Positions 1 through 9,536 are shown, numbered from the stretch's first letter. The stretch is 64,000 bases of DNA from Limnoglobus roseus (GCF_008254045.1 NZ_CP042425.1:5580001-5644000); one strand, 5' to 3'. The notes: a model not told the origin generated them from the letters alone. Numbers and translations are program-made.

Positions 1-1
1 C

Positions 2-1726
2 GCCCTGGCCGACCTCACGCCTGACGCCATCCGCCGGTGCGAGCAACTTCAACGGGAGATCGCCGCCCACCGCCGGGCCAAGATCGGGCAGCGGACGGAC
101 CAACTCTCCCGCACCGAGATGACGCTGCGGCTGTTGCGGTGGCTCGATGCGCCGGGTCCGGTGGCCCTCTCCTTCGGGGAAATGGCGAACGCCTACCGCA
201 AGGAGTTGGCGTTCGCAGACTGGGCACGGGAGTCGGTCTGCCGGGGCGAGGACGTGCCCGCCCTGACGACCGCTTACCAGCAACTCGACCGAACGGTTCT
301 GGCCCGGCGGGAGGCGTTCAACCAGTCCTTTGCGAAGTCGCTGGCCGATTGGACGGCGACGGGTTCGACGTTCAAGGATGTGCTGGGGGTGGAGCAGGTG
401 TTGGCCCAGTTCGTGGCCAAGGTCGCCGAAGCGGGCAACCGAGTCCTGCTGGTCGTGTTGGACGGCATGAGTTGGCCGGTTTGCCACGAGCTACTGGCCG
501 ACATCCGCCACGAGCACTGGTTCGAGGCCACCCTGGAAGAGTCGTCGGCGCTCCCGGCCCCGGTCATTGCCACCGTGCCCAGCGTCACGACCTACTCCCG
601 CACCACGCTGTTGTCGGGCGAGGTGACGAAGGGGGATTCGTCGGTCGAGAAACGCAACTTCGAGGCGAACGCCGCCCTCAAGCAAGCCTCCGACAAGCGG
701 CATCCCCCGGTCCTGTTCCACAAGAAGGAAGTGACCGAAGGGGCCAGGGGCGTCGTCGGCGACGACTTGAGCAAGGCCATCCTTTCCACGAACAACAGGC
801 TCGTCGGCGTCGTCATTAACGCCATCGACGACCGCCTCGGTAGCGCCCAGCAGGTGCGTGAGCAGTGGACCGTGAACCGGATCAGCCCGCTGGCAGCCAT
901 CCTGAAGCTGGCCAGGGATTCGGGTCGGGTCGTGGTCCTCGCCAGCGACCACGGGCACGTGTGGCATCGCCCCGAAGCCAAGCTGTGTGCGGGCGATGGC
1001 GGCAGCCGGTGGCGTCCTCACGGCGGCGAAGCCCTGGACGGCGAGATCGCCGTCACGGGGGACCGGGTGCGTGAGGACGGCGGCAGCCGCTCGGTGATCG
1101 TTCCCTGGACGGAGACGATCTACTACGGCAGGCAGCAGAACGGCTATCACGGCGGGGCCACGCCGCAAGAGATGGTCTGCCCGCTCGTCATCCTGATGGA
1201 CCGGACCAGCACCTACACCGGCCTTTTCCCGTGCGAATACCCGAAGCCGGACTGGTGGACGGCCCCGCCCGTCGCCTCGGCGGTCGTGGCGGAAACTCCC
1301 GTCACCGTCCCCACGCCGAGGAAGCCGGTCGGCCTGTTCGACGATCCGGTCGAGGACGACCCCAACCCCGTCGTCGCACCGGCGAAGAACCCCGTCCCGC
1401 CTCCCGTCCCCCCCGGCGGCGTCTGGCTCGACCGCTTGTTCGCATCGGCGGGCTACAAAGACCAGAAGGACTTCGTTCGCCGTCACGCCCCCGATGACGA
1501 CCTCGTGCGCCGCTGCCTGCAAGCCCTGGAGTCGAGCGGCGGCATCATGACCCCGGCGGCGTTCGCCAAGGCAGCCGACATCCCCGCCGTTCGCCTCGAC
1601 GGGCTGATCGCCCGCATTCAACGGGTGCTGAACGTGGACGGCTACGAGATTCTGACTTTCAGCCGCACGGAGAACCGTGTCGAGTTAAACGCCCCGAAAC
1701 TCAAGAGGCAGTTTGACCTGGATTGA
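2..1726 (+). CDS. pglZ: PglZ, BREX alkaline-phosphatase-fold protein (5' truncated)
   Basis: The frame is open from base 2, so the start lies outside the window and 574 residues are visible. PglZ proteins are core components of BREX phage-defence systems and carry a phosphatase-superfamily fold. Visible signatures are DGMSW (about residues 154-158), PSVTTYSRTTLLSG (about 193-206, the usual Thr/Ser nucleophile region), ASDHGHV (about 313) and GYHGGATPQEMVCP (about 381), which together form the metal and nucleophile motifs of PglZ. The segment before the C-terminal domain is proline rich (residues about 430-475). The next gene starts 3 bases after the stop, and the order pglZ, brxD, brxHI matches type 2 BREX (the Pgl system). 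pglW, pglX and pglY should lie upstream. Confidence 0.88.
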   Translation, partial: ALADLTPDAIRRCEQLQREIAAHRRAKIGQRTDQLSRTEMTLRLLRWLDAPGPVALSFGEMANAYRKELAFADWARESVCRGEDVPALTTAYQQLDRTVLARREAFNQSFAKSLADWTATGSTFKDVLGVEQVLAQFVAKVAEAGNRVLLVVLDGMSWPVCHELLADIRHEHWFEATLEESSALPAPVIATVPSVTTYSRTTLLSGEVTKGDSSVEKRNFEANAALKQASDKRHPPVLFHKKEVTEGARGVVGDDLSKAILSTNNRLVGVVINAIDDRLGSAQQVREQWTVNRISPLAAILKLARDSGRVVVLASDHGHVWHRPEAKLCAGDGGSRWRPHGGEALDGEIAVTGDRVREDGGSRSVIVPWTETIYYGRQQNGYHGGATPQEMVCPLVILMDRTSTYTGLFPCEYPKPDWWTAPPVASAVVAETPVTVPTPRKPVGLFDDPVEDDPNPVVAPAKNPVPPPVPPGGVWLDRLFASAGYKDQKDFVRRHAPDDDLVRRCLQALESSGGIMTPAAFAKAADIPAVRLDGLIARIQRVLNVDGYEILTFSRTENRVELNAPKLKRQFDLD

Positions 1727-1729
1727 GCC

Positions 1730-3046
1730 ATGGACATCAGCCCCGAACGACGCCGAGAGATCATCGCCGCCCTGCGGAAGGGGACGGTCCCGCAACGTGG
1801 CCTGGATTTCCTGGCCGTCGGGCTGGGCCGCTACGAACCCGTGATGACCGGCGAACTGGCCGACGTGGCGCAGGGCGGCTCCATGTTCAAGGCCGTGCGG
1901 GGCGACTACGGCTGCGGCAAGACGTTCTTTGGCCGGTGGGTCCAGGAGTACGCCAAGAAGAAGGGATTCGCCACCGCCGAAGTGCAAATCTCCGAGACGG
2001 AAACGCCGCTGCACCGGCTCGAAACGGTCTACCGCCGTGCGATGGAGCAGCTTTCCACGACCGACTGCTTCCTGGGCGCTTTCCGCTCCGTCATCGACGG
2101 CTGGTTCTACGGGCTTGAAGAGGACGTACTGGCCGAAGGGACGATGGACCCGTCCGACGAGAAGGCGCTCTCGCTGCGGGCCGACGAACTGCTGGAGCAG
2201 CGGCTGGGCGAGATCACCCGTGCCACCCCCCAATTCGCCGCCGCTCTGCGGGCGTACCGGACGGCCCAGCGTGCCAACGACCACGCCACGGCGGAAGGGC
2301 TGGCCGGGTGGCTGGCGGGGCAACCCCACGTCGCCGCCTCGGTGAAGCGGGTGGCCGGGGTGAAGGGCGACGTGGACCACTACGCCGCCCTGAGCTTTCT
2401 GCGTGGCCTCCTCCTGATTCTGAAGGATTCGGGGTACTCCGGGCTGGTGCTGGTCCTCGACGAGATCGAGACTCTGCAACGGGTGCGGGGCGACGTGCGG
2501 GAGAAGGGACTCAACGCCCTGCGGCAGTTGATCGACGACATCGACGGCGGGCGGTTCCCGAACCTGTACTTGCTCACGACCGGAACCCCGGCCTTCTTCG
2601 ACGGGCCGCAGGGCGTGCGGCGGCTCGAACCCCTGGCCCAGCGGCTGCATGTGGACTTCCAGACCGACCCCCGGTTCGACAACCCCCGTGCGGTCCAACT
2701 GCGACTCTCGGCGTTCGACCACGAGCGCCTGCTGGAGGTCGGCGTCAAAGTGCGTGACCTGTACGCCGCCGACTGCACCTCGCCGGATCGGGTTCGCCGC
2801 CTCGCCTCCAACGCCTACGTCGAACTGCTGGCCCGCTCCGTCACCGGCAAGCTCGGCGGCAAGGTGGGGATCGCCCCCCGGTTGTTCCTCAAGAAGTTGG
2901 TTTCGGACGTGCTGGACCGCATCGACCAGTTCGACGACTTCGACCCGACCAAGCACTACCAGTTGACGATCACCGGCAGCGAGATGACCGCCGTTGAACG
3001 TGAATCCCACGCCCAAGGCGTGGACGACATCGAGCTTGACCCGTGA
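1730..3046 (+). CDS. brxD: BrxD, BREX ATP-binding protein
   Basis: A 438-residue P-loop ATPase of the BrxD (DUF2791-type) family found in type 2 BREX. The Walker A motif is GDYGCGKTFF at residues 58-67. A hydrophobic strand ending in VLVLDEIETL near residue 240 fits Walker B. The protein follows pglZ by 3 bases, and its last four bases overlap the start of the helicase gene, so the three genes are translationally coupled. BrxD is thought to act with the helicase in the defence complex; its exact role in type 2 BREX is not established. The start is fixed by the junction with pglZ. No frameshift or missing motif is visible. Confidence 0.87.
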   Translation: MDISPERRREIIAALRKGTVPQRGLDFLAVGLGRYEPVMTGELADVAQGGSMFKAVRGDYGCGKTFFGRWVQEYAKKKGFATAEVQISETETPLHRLETVYRRAMEQLSTTDCFLGAFRSVIDGWFYGLEEDVLAEGTMDPSDEKALSLRADELLEQRLGEITRATPQFAAALRAYRTAQRANDHATAEGLAGWLAGQPHVAASVKRVAGVKGDVDHYAALSFLRGLLLILKDSGYSGLVLVLDEIETLQRVRGDVREKGLNALRQLIDDIDGGRFPNLYLLTTGTPAFFDGPQGVRRLEPLAQRLHVDFQTDPRFDNPRAVQLRLSAFDHERLLEVGVKVRDLYAADCTSPDRVRRLASNAYVELLARSVTGKLGGKVGIAPRLFLKKLVSDVLDRIDQFDDFDPTKHYQLTITGSEMTAVERESHAQGVDDIELDP

Positions 3047-5151
3047 CCGCATTCGAGCAGCTACACCCGGCCCTGCAACACCACATCGTCAACTCCCTGG
3101 GCTGGGGGGAGTTGCGAGAAGTGCAGTCGTTGTCCATCGAGGCATTTCTCACGGGGGCCAACCTCGTCATCCTCGCCCCGACCGCAGGCGGGAAGACCGA
3201 ATCGGCGTTCTTCCCGGTCATTTCTCGGATGCTCACCGAGGGGTGGGACGGCCTCTCGGTCCTCTACGTCAGTCCGATCCGGGCACTCCTCAACAACCAG
3301 GAGCAGCGCCTCCAAAACTACTTCTCGCTGGTCGGGCGTCGAGCGGCCTGCTGGCACGGGGACACGACGCAGGGCGAGCGGCGGCGGATTCTCGCCGACC
3401 CCCCGGACTGCCTGCTGACCACGCCGGAATCCCTCGAAGCGATCTTGGTGTCCACGAGGATCGACCACCGGGAGTTCTTCAAGAACGTCCGGTGCGTCGT
3501 CATCGACGAACTTCACGCTTTCGCCGGTGACGACCGGGGCTGGCATCTGCTTTCCGTCTTTTCCCGCATCCGGCGACTGGCCGACCGTGACCTCCAGCGG
3601 GTCGGCCTCTCGGCGACGGTGGGAAACCCTGACGAGATGCTAACGTGGCTGTCGGCGGGATCGAAGCGTGAGCGCCGGGTCGTGTCGCCGCCGCCTGCCT
3701 CACGGCAAGCGCCCGACGTGCAACTGGATTACGTCGGCTCGCTCGACAACGCCGCCAAGGTGATCTCGCTGCTGCACCGGGGCGAGAAGCGGCTGGTCTT
3801 CTGCGACAGCCGCTCCAGGGTGGAGCGATTGGCCCTGCTCCTGCGAGAGCGAGGGGTCGATACCTTCGTCTCCCACAGTTCGTTGGGCCTCGACGAGCGG
3901 CGGGCGGCGGAAGAGGCGTTCGCCCAGAAGCAGAATTGCGTCATCGTCGCCACGAGTTCCCTGGAACTCGGCCTCGACGTGGGCGACCTCGACCGGGTGA
4001 TCCAGATCGACGCCCCGGCCACGGTGTCGTCCTTCTTGCAGCGGATGGGCCGCACCGGGCGGCGGGCCGGGGGACGATCCAACTGTCTCTTCCTGGCAAC
4101 GAGCGACGAAGGCTTGTTGCGGGCGGCGGCGTTGCTGGACCTGTGGGGCCGTGGGTTCGTCGAACCCGTGAACGCCCCGCCCAAGCCGTTCCACATCCTC
4201 GCCCAGCAGTTGATGGCCCTGGTGCTTCAAGAGCGTGGGGTCGGGCGGCGAACCTTTTCGGAGTGGCTGCTCGACGTACCGGCGTTTGCGGCCATGCCCG
4301 ATGAACAGGTCGGGGCGCTCGTGGACCACTTGGTCCTCACCGGAACCCTGTTCGACGACGCCGGAGTGCTTTCCTTCGGGGTCGAGGGAGAGGCCGAATA
4401 CGGCAGAAAGAACTTCCTGGAACTCTTGTCGGTCTTCACGTCGCCACCGCTGTTCCGTGTCATGAGCGGCCAGAAGGAGCTAGGCAACGTCCACGAATCG
4501 ACGTTCTACAAGCGGCAGGAAGGCCCGGTCATCCTCGTGCTGGCGGGCCGAAGCTGGAAGACGAATCACCTGGACTGGAACCGCCGCATCGCCCACGTCG
4601 AACCGACCGACGAGAAGGGGCGGTCCCGCTGGATCGGCGAAGGACAGTTCCTCGGCTTCCGTGTGTGCCAAGCCATTCGCCGGGTGCTGGCAACCGAAGC
4701 GAACGAACCGAACTGGTCGCAGCGGGCGACGGCCCAGATCGGCGAGGTTCGGATGGAATACCCCTGGGCGACTTCCGACCGGACCACCCTGGTGCAGCAA
4801 CCGAACGGCGAGGTTCAGTGGTGGACGTTCGCCGGTGGGCTGGCGAACACCCTCGTGGCGGATCGCCTCGGCGGCGGTACGAAGGCGAAGGCGGATAATC
4901 TCTGCCTTCGGTTCCCCTCATCCTTGAAACTCGCCGATGTCGAGCGGCTGATCGACTCACGCATCCGAGACGAGATCGTTCCCGTGCCCGGCCCGGAGGC
5001 CATCGACAACTTGAAGTTCGGGGAATGCCTGCCGCCCTCGATTGCCGGTGCGGTATTCGCCGCCCGGTTTAACGATCCCGAAGCGATTGAGGCAATTCGC
5101 CGGGAGCGAATGCGGGTCATCGTGGCCGGGGAAAGGAGCGAGAAGGCATGA
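3043..5151 (+). CDS. brxHI: BrxHI, Lhr-like DEAD/DEAH-box helicase of BREX
   Basis: A 702-residue superfamily 2 helicase. Motif I APTAGGKTE lies at residues 45-53, the DEAH-type box appears as IDELHAF near 155, motif III as LSATVGN near 187, and motif VI as QRMGRTGRR near 332. A long C-terminal region (about 340-700) follows, as in Lhr-like helicases. The GTG start overlaps the brxD stop by four bases. In type 2 BREX the helicase is called BrxHI and is the last core gene, which agrees with the order here. It is predicted to be a cytoplasmic nucleic-acid-dependent ATPase. A generic Lhr helicase is the alternative, but the pglZ-brxD context argues strongly for BREX. Confidence 0.87.
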   Translation: MTAFEQLHPALQHHIVNSLGWGELREVQSLSIEAFLTGANLVILAPTAGGKTESAFFPVISRMLTEGWDGLSVLYVSPIRALLNNQEQRLQNYFSLVGRRAACWHGDTTQGERRRILADPPDCLLTTPESLEAILVSTRIDHREFFKNVRCVVIDELHAFAGDDRGWHLLSVFSRIRRLADRDLQRVGLSATVGNPDEMLTWLSAGSKRERRVVSPPPASRQAPDVQLDYVGSLDNAAKVISLLHRGEKRLVFCDSRSRVERLALLLRERGVDTFVSHSSLGLDERRAAEEAFAQKQNCVIVATSSLELGLDVGDLDRVIQIDAPATVSSFLQRMGRTGRRAGGRSNCLFLATSDEGLLRAAALLDLWGRGFVEPVNAPPKPFHILAQQLMALVLQERGVGRRTFSEWLLDVPAFAAMPDEQVGALVDHLVLTGTLFDDAGVLSFGVEGEAEYGRKNFLELLSVFTSPPLFRVMSGQKELGNVHESTFYKRQEGPVILVLAGRSWKTNHLDWNRRIAHVEPTDEKGRSRWIGEGQFLGFRVCQAIRRVLATEANEPNWSQRATAQIGEVRMEYPWATSDRTTLVQQPNGEVQWWTFAGGLANTLVADRLGGGTKAKADNLCLRFPSSLKLADVERLIDSRIRDEIVPVPGPEAIDNLKFGECLPPSIAGAVFAARFNDPEAIEAIRRERMRVIVAGERSEKA

Positions 5152-5480
5152 CCGAGGACATCCCAATTCGTGACCCTGAACAGATACGGCAGAATTGCGC
5201 CCGCAAGCTCCACGCCGTCGAGGTCAGCGAGCATTTCCAGGCGATCCTCGGCTGCCTCCTGAACGAAGACTGGACCACGCCCCGGCTGGTCGAGATGGCC
5301 GTCACGCCGGACGGGGCGTTCCTCGGTCGGTGCGACGGCCAGCCGGGTTTCTCGACCTTCTTGGGGGCTGCCGCCGACCTCATCAGGAACATCCACGGGG
5401 TTGCCCCGGTCGCCGAACTCGACGGGGACGAAGTGGGCTACTTGGTGGCGAAGGTGGCGGAAACCAAAAGGCAGCGGTAG
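5148..5480 (+). CDS. Small uncharacterised protein trailing the BREX operon
   Basis: A 110-residue, mostly helical, soluble protein without recognisable motif. The ATG overlaps the TGA of the helicase gene (ATGA), so it is very probably translated together with brxHI and may be an accessory or regulatory subunit of the BREX system. It has no signal peptide, membrane segment or cysteine pair suggesting metal binding. I do not recognise the family. The functional suggestion rests only on its tight coupling to the defence operon. Confidence 0.75.
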   Translation: MTEDIPIRDPEQIRQNCARKLHAVEVSEHFQAILGCLLNEDWTTPRLVEMAVTPDGAFLGRCDGQPGFSTFLGAAADLIRNIHGVAPVAELDGDEVGYLVAKVAETKRQR

Positions 5481-5623
5481 CGGGGCGTATCTGGTGAAAG
5501 GCACAGACAACCCTGAATTGGACGGGGCGACAGGCTGGCCGCTTGGAGTAGCCTGCGTGGTGAGCGATGCTCCATCGGGGCAAGATTTCTTGACCGCCGA
5601 GTGGATCGGCAAGGAGATTCCGA

Positions 5624-6457
5624 GTGGGCCGGACCAGCAAGAAACTGCACGCCAAGTTGAGCCGGGGTGGACTCTCGGACCTCCCGACCGGGAAGACGCC
5701 CCGCCACCCGGACACGCCCGACATTGAGGCGTGGATCAGGCAGGGCATGGACCCCGTTCACGCCGCCTACGCCTTCGTCCAGCACGTCACGTCGTTCTTC
5801 GCCGAGGGAACGTCCCGCCTCCCGGAGATGAAGAAGTACGCCCACCTCGTCGCCAAGGCCGAAGACGAATACATGCCGTCGGGACCGCCGATGAGTCCGC
5901 TGACGGGCAGCTTCTTCACGTCCTGGGCGTTCTACGACCTCCCGTTCGACGACGGCGACACGCTGGCCTCGTGCCTGATCGAGTCGAACGACGTGGTGGG
6001 CATGAACCCCGACCAACTCGACGCCCTGAAGAAGATGGCCGCTTCCCGCATGGGCGTGTACCAGCACGTCGGCACGGACGGCCCGCACGTCCGGCTGCGG
6101 GAACTCGTCACGAACGCCGAATCCGTCTGCCACCCGACTTCCGGGTATCGGGGAACAATTGGCGAACTCTGGTACGTCCGGCTCCTCCCGCCGCTGCTGC
6201 CCGATCTGGCGCAGTACCACGTCGCCTTCACGACCCCGTACATCCTGATGGCGGGTCAGAACGAGTGGTCGCAGTTCCTCCGCAGGGCGCTGGCGGGTTC
6301 CGTCAACGATGCGACGGGGCTGCACCGACTCTTCAAGCACGGCCCCGACCCGAACTACTGGAACGAGTTCGTCTTCAAGGCGTACCACCACCACCGGAGC
6401 GATGCGATCTTCCTCGCCGGAATCCCGGACCTGAAGGCGACGTTGCCCCATGCGTGA
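5624..6457 (+). CDS. Uncharacterised 277-residue protein
   Basis: A soluble protein with no motif I can name. A GTG start is chosen because AAGGAG lies seven bases upstream (5611-5616). The N-terminal 30 residues are basic and Gly/Ser rich (begins MGRTSKKLHAKL). The middle contains several aromatic and His clusters, including YHHHR near residue 247. It is the first gene of the plus-strand run of small accessory genes that follows BREX, separated from the preceding gene by about 140 bases with no clear gene. Function unknown. Position next to a defence operon makes a defence-island role possible but unproven. Confidence 0.65.
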   Translation: MGRTSKKLHAKLSRGGLSDLPTGKTPRHPDTPDIEAWIRQGMDPVHAAYAFVQHVTSFFAEGTSRLPEMKKYAHLVAKAEDEYMPSGPPMSPLTGSFFTSWAFYDLPFDDGDTLASCLIESNDVVGMNPDQLDALKKMAASRMGVYQHVGTDGPHVRLRELVTNAESVCHPTSGYRGTIGELWYVRLLPPLLPDLAQYHVAFTTPYILMAGQNEWSQFLRRALAGSVNDATGLHRLFKHGPDPNYWNEFVFKAYHHHRSDAIFLAGIPDLKATLPHA

Positions 6458-6520
6458 CGACGGATCGCTGGCAAACGAAGACAGTTTCTCGACACCACCT
6501 TCCGGTGCGGCGGATCGACC

Positions 6521-7489
6521 ATGACACCCGACGACAAGCCCATTACCCCGGCCCAGGCCCGGCAGAAACTCCAGACGGGTCTGGCCGACTACTTGGCGGG
6601 CCGGGGGTCGGAGGCGATTGTGTTCCGCCTCAAGCGGACCAAAAAGGCCAGCCACACCTACCCGCTCAAGCTGACCCCGCAACAGCGGGAGACGCTGCTC
6701 CGCTGCACGCACCTGGGCCGGACCCTGAAGAAGAAGATGGCGCAGGCCGGGGACGGCACGCAGGTCGTCCCCGTCACCTGGAACGAACTGCACACGCTCA
6801 ACGACGAAACCGGCCAAGCCGCCGTGTCCGCTCCGAGCGCCGACAAGAAGCGACTGATGGCGGTGATGAGCCGAGTCATCAAGTTCTTCGAGGAAGAAGA
6901 CATCGAGGGGTTCGACTTCTTGCTCCCGGCCCCGGCGAAGACCGACCGGCTGTTCCAGTTCAAAATCACCCTGCTGGACATCGCACCGGCCATCTGGCGG
7001 CGGGTCCGGGTTCCCGACTGCACGCTGGTCGAGTTCCACGAGATCATCCAGGCGGCGTTCGGGTGGGAGAACTACCACCTGCACCAGTTCGAGATCGGCA
7101 GCGTGCGGTACACCGAACCGGCCCCGGACGGCGACGACACCGACTCCGAGGACGAGACGGACGTTCTCCTCAGCACACTGCTCCCGGAGTCGAGCCGGAC
7201 GGCCCAGTGGGTGTACGAGTACGACTTCGGCGACGGCTGGCGGCACGAGGTTCTGTTCGAGGGGTTCCCGCCCGCCGTCCCGAAGGCGAAGCCCCCAATC
7301 TGCCTCGAAGGAGAGCGGGCCTGCCCACCGGAAGACTGCGGCGGGCCACCGGGCTACGCTGACTACCTCGCCGCCATCGCTGATCCCCAGGATGAGCAAC
7401 ACGAAGAACTGCTGGAATGGCGGGGGCCGTTCGATCCCGAAGCGTTCGATGCGACGAAGGCGACGAAGGCGATGCGAAAGGTGACGTAG
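6521..7489 (+). CDS. Plasmid pRiA4b ORF-3-like protein
   Basis: A 322-residue protein whose C-terminal half (about residues 143-305) matches the pRiA4b ORF-3-like domain. It shows the FKITLLDIAPAIWRRV strand-helix start, the FHEIIQAAFGWENYHLHQF segment, the YEYDFGDGWRHEV core and the CPPEDCGGPPGY loop followed by an FDP motif near the end. These signatures are typical of proteins carried by plasmids, integrative elements and some IS elements. Biochemical function is not established. The N-terminal 140 residues are a separate helical extension rich in Lys/Arg. It sits in a same-strand run with other mobile-element accessory genes. Confidence 0.82.
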   Translation: MTPDDKPITPAQARQKLQTGLADYLAGRGSEAIVFRLKRTKKASHTYPLKLTPQQRETLLRCTHLGRTLKKKMAQAGDGTQVVPVTWNELHTLNDETGQAAVSAPSADKKRLMAVMSRVIKFFEEEDIEGFDFLLPAPAKTDRLFQFKITLLDIAPAIWRRVRVPDCTLVEFHEIIQAAFGWENYHLHQFEIGSVRYTEPAPDGDDTDSEDETDVLLSTLLPESSRTAQWVYEYDFGDGWRHEVLFEGFPPAVPKAKPPICLEGERACPPEDCGGPPGYADYLAAIADPQDEQHEELLEWRGPFDPEAFDATKATKAMRKVT

Positions 7490-7557
7490 CGGACGACGTG
7501 TTCCGCAACGCCCGGAGACGACTCGGCGCAGTTGAATCTTAACGTGGTTGATTCCCA

Positions 7558-8685
7558 ATGCTGCTTCCCCCGTACGAACTCGAACTGTTCTTCAAGCTGC
7601 ACCGGGCGCTCCTGTTCTTCGTGAACCAGCGCCTTTCGGTGATCCCCGACACGCTCGCCTCGCCGGAAGAGTTCGCCGCCCTCCCGCCGGGCGTGCGCCT
7701 CAAGGTCCGGGACGCCCTGACCGCCAACCTCGATCTGATCGAGTCGTTCGTCGGCGAAAATCCCGCTGATCTGTCGGACGACGAACTCGACATCGTGCGC
7801 TCGTGGCAACATCTGGTAGCGGGCCGGTTCTACGTCTTCCGGGAACTCAAGAAGTACACCGTGTTCCTCTCGACCGAAACGAAGCCCGTCGCCTACGGCG
7901 TCTTGGCCCTGTCGCAGCCGTTCGAGGAGTTGATCGGCCCCTACCTGCCGGTACTGACGCAGACGGTCCTGCTGCCCTTCAAGGACCGGATCGTCTACGA
8001 CGGCCTGCTGACCAGCTACAACGTGTCGTTCGGCCCCGGCATCCGGCGCAATCTCAACGAGGACTTCAAGACGGCCAAGGACCGGCACGGGATCGTCACG
8101 TCTCTGCCACTCTCGGCCACGCCACCGGCAGTGAAAGCGCCGAAGGCCAAGCCCGCCCCGAAGCCGCCGCTCAAGGAGGAAAAGGACGAGTCGCTGGCGG
8201 TGATCGTCGGGCTGATCGACGAGTTCTGCCGGGAGCATCTGAACGAGGAGTACGCCGGGCTGTGTCGGAAGTTAGCCGAGAAGCTGGCCCGCAAGCGCCC
8301 GTCGCCGCTGGTCGGCGGGAAGCCGCAGACGTGGGCGTGCGGCATCGTCCGCACCATCGGCTGGGTGAACTTCCTGGACGACCGCAGCCAGACGCCGCAC
8401 ATGAAGCTGACGGCCATCGACAAGGCGTTCGGCGTCGGCGAAAGCACCGGCCAGGGCAAGTCGATGCTGATCCGCAAGACGCTGAAGATCAGGCCGATGG
8501 ACCCGGCGTGGTCGCTCCGCAGCCGGATCGAACGGAACCCGACGGCTTGGATGATCCAGGTGAACGGCTTCCTGGTGGACGCCCGGTTCCTGAAGCGGGA
8601 GATTCAGGAAGAGGCACTGCGGAAGGGTCTGATCCCGTACATCCCCGAACGACCGCAACCGCTCAAGGACGACGACGAGGAGTAA
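7558..8685 (+). CDS. DUF6398-like domain protein
   Basis: A 375-residue soluble protein. The N-terminal part (1-180) is helical and unassigned. The C-terminal part (about 215-320) has the pattern I recall for DUF6398: IDEFCREHLNEEY, then a short Lys/Arg stretch, PSPLVGGKPQTWACGIV, VNFLDD, and a final segment resembling a minimal HTH (AFGVGESTGQGKSMLIRK). Proteins with this domain often occur beside pRiA4b ORF-3-like proteins, as here. The short linker at 185-205 is Pro/Ala/Lys rich. The family name is from memory of the motif and is the less certain part. Coding status is firm. Confidence 0.72.
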   Translation: MLLPPYELELFFKLHRALLFFVNQRLSVIPDTLASPEEFAALPPGVRLKVRDALTANLDLIESFVGENPADLSDDELDIVRSWQHLVAGRFYVFRELKKYTVFLSTETKPVAYGVLALSQPFEELIGPYLPVLTQTVLLPFKDRIVYDGLLTSYNVSFGPGIRRNLNEDFKTAKDRHGIVTSLPLSATPPAVKAPKAKPAPKPPLKEEKDESLAVIVGLIDEFCREHLNEEYAGLCRKLAEKLARKRPSPLVGGKPQTWACGIVRTIGWVNFLDDRSQTPHMKLTAIDKAFGVGESTGQGKSMLIRKTLKIRPMDPAWSLRSRIERNPTAWMIQVNGFLVDARFLKREIQEEALRKGLIPYIPERPQPLKDDDEE

Positions 8686-8689
8686 ACCG

Positions 8690-9064
8690 ATGGCGAAGTC
8701 GAAACCGAAGTCCCCGTTTGCAGGCCGCTGGCGGATCGTCTCGATGAGCGCCTGGGACGAATCCTACATCGACGAAGAGGAGGAAGGGTACTTCGAGTTC
8801 GACGACAAGGGCGGCGGCGAGTTCCACTTCGGCTACGTCCACGGACAGATGGACTACAAGCCGACCAAACGAGACGGGGAACCCGCCGTCGAGTGGACCT
8901 GGGACGGCAACGACGAGATGGACCCGGCGCAGGGCCGGGGATGGGCCGTCGTGAAGGGCGACGAACTGCACGGCATGATCTTCTTCCACGGCGGCGACGA
9001 CTCCGAGTTCGTAGCGCAGCGGAAAGACGAGCCTGACCCGAAGCCGAAGAAACCGAAACGATGA
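8690..9064 (+). CDS. Conserved small acidic protein
   Basis: A 124-residue protein starting four bases after the previous stop. The core is beta-rich and very acidic with many Trp and Gly residues: FAGRWRIVSMSAWDESYID, FEFDDKG, VEWTWDGNDEM, then GWAVVKGDELHGMIFFH. The C-terminal tail is Lys/Pro rich. I recognise the core as a conserved small family of unknown function, widespread in bacteria, with a lipocalin-like or calycin-like look, but no catalytic residues are evident. Its end overlaps the start of the next gene by four bases. Confidence 0.7.
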   Translation: MAKSKPKSPFAGRWRIVSMSAWDESYIDEEEEGYFEFDDKGGGEFHFGYVHGQMDYKPTKRDGEPAVEWTWDGNDEMDPAQGRGWAVVKGDELHGMIFFHGGDDSEFVAQRKDEPDPKPKKPKR

Positions 9065-9534
9065 CGACCGACCCCCTCACGCCGGAATACTCGCACACGC
9101 AGACCGCCCCGCTGTGCCTGATCCTCTACGCCCCGGCGCTCCTCTGCTGCGCCGTCGGCCTGGGCGTCGGCGACACGCCGGGCGTCTTCGTCGCCGTCGC
9201 CGTGGGCGGCGTCCTCGCCCTGTTCGGCACGGCGGTCCACCACCTGACGGTCGAGGACCGGGGCGACCGGCTGGCCGTTCGCTTCGGCCCGCTGCCCCTG
9301 ATGCGCACGGCGGTGAGCTACGCCGACATCGGGGCGGTCGAGGTCGGGCGCACGCTCCTCCTGGACGGCTGGGGCGTCCACTACAGCGTCCGGGGCGGCT
9401 GGGTGTGGAACCTGTGGGGCCGGTCCTGCGTCGTCGTCCGTCTCAGGAACGGCGGCACGCTGCGGATCGGCACGGACGACGCCGAGAACCTGACCCGGTT
9501 CCTCGAAACCAAGACCGGCGAACGGGGGGCTTGA
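9061..9534 (+). CDS. Small membrane protein with PH-like soluble domain
   Basis: A 157-residue protein with two adjacent hydrophobic segments (about residues 18-36 and 42-58) followed by a beta-rich soluble domain: HLTVEDRGDRLAVRFGPLP, then SYADIGAVEVGRT, and RNGGTLRIGTDDAENLTRFLE. That pattern resembles small bacterial PH-like domains that follow two membrane helices. The start ATG overlaps the preceding stop. No catalytic residue is evident. The fold assignment is an inference from strand pattern. Confidence 0.65.
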   Translation: MTTDPLTPEYSHTQTAPLCLILYAPALLCCAVGLGVGDTPGVFVAVAVGGVLALFGTAVHHLTVEDRGDRLAVRFGPLPLMRTAVSYADIGAVEVGRTLLLDGWGVHYSVRGGWVWNLWGRSCVVVRLRNGGTLRIGTDDAENLTRFLETKTGERGA

Positions 9535-9536
9535 TC

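Noticed and set aside
491..1621. Long open frame on the minus strand across pglZ
   Set aside because: It mirrors the coding strand of a strongly supported gene and has no recognisable motif; long antisense frames are common in DNA this rich in G+C.
5438..7558. A 706-codon open frame on the minus strand
   Set aside because: It lies opposite two plus-strand genes, one with clear pRiA4b ORF-3 motifs, and its translation is Arg/Val-rich shadow sequence.
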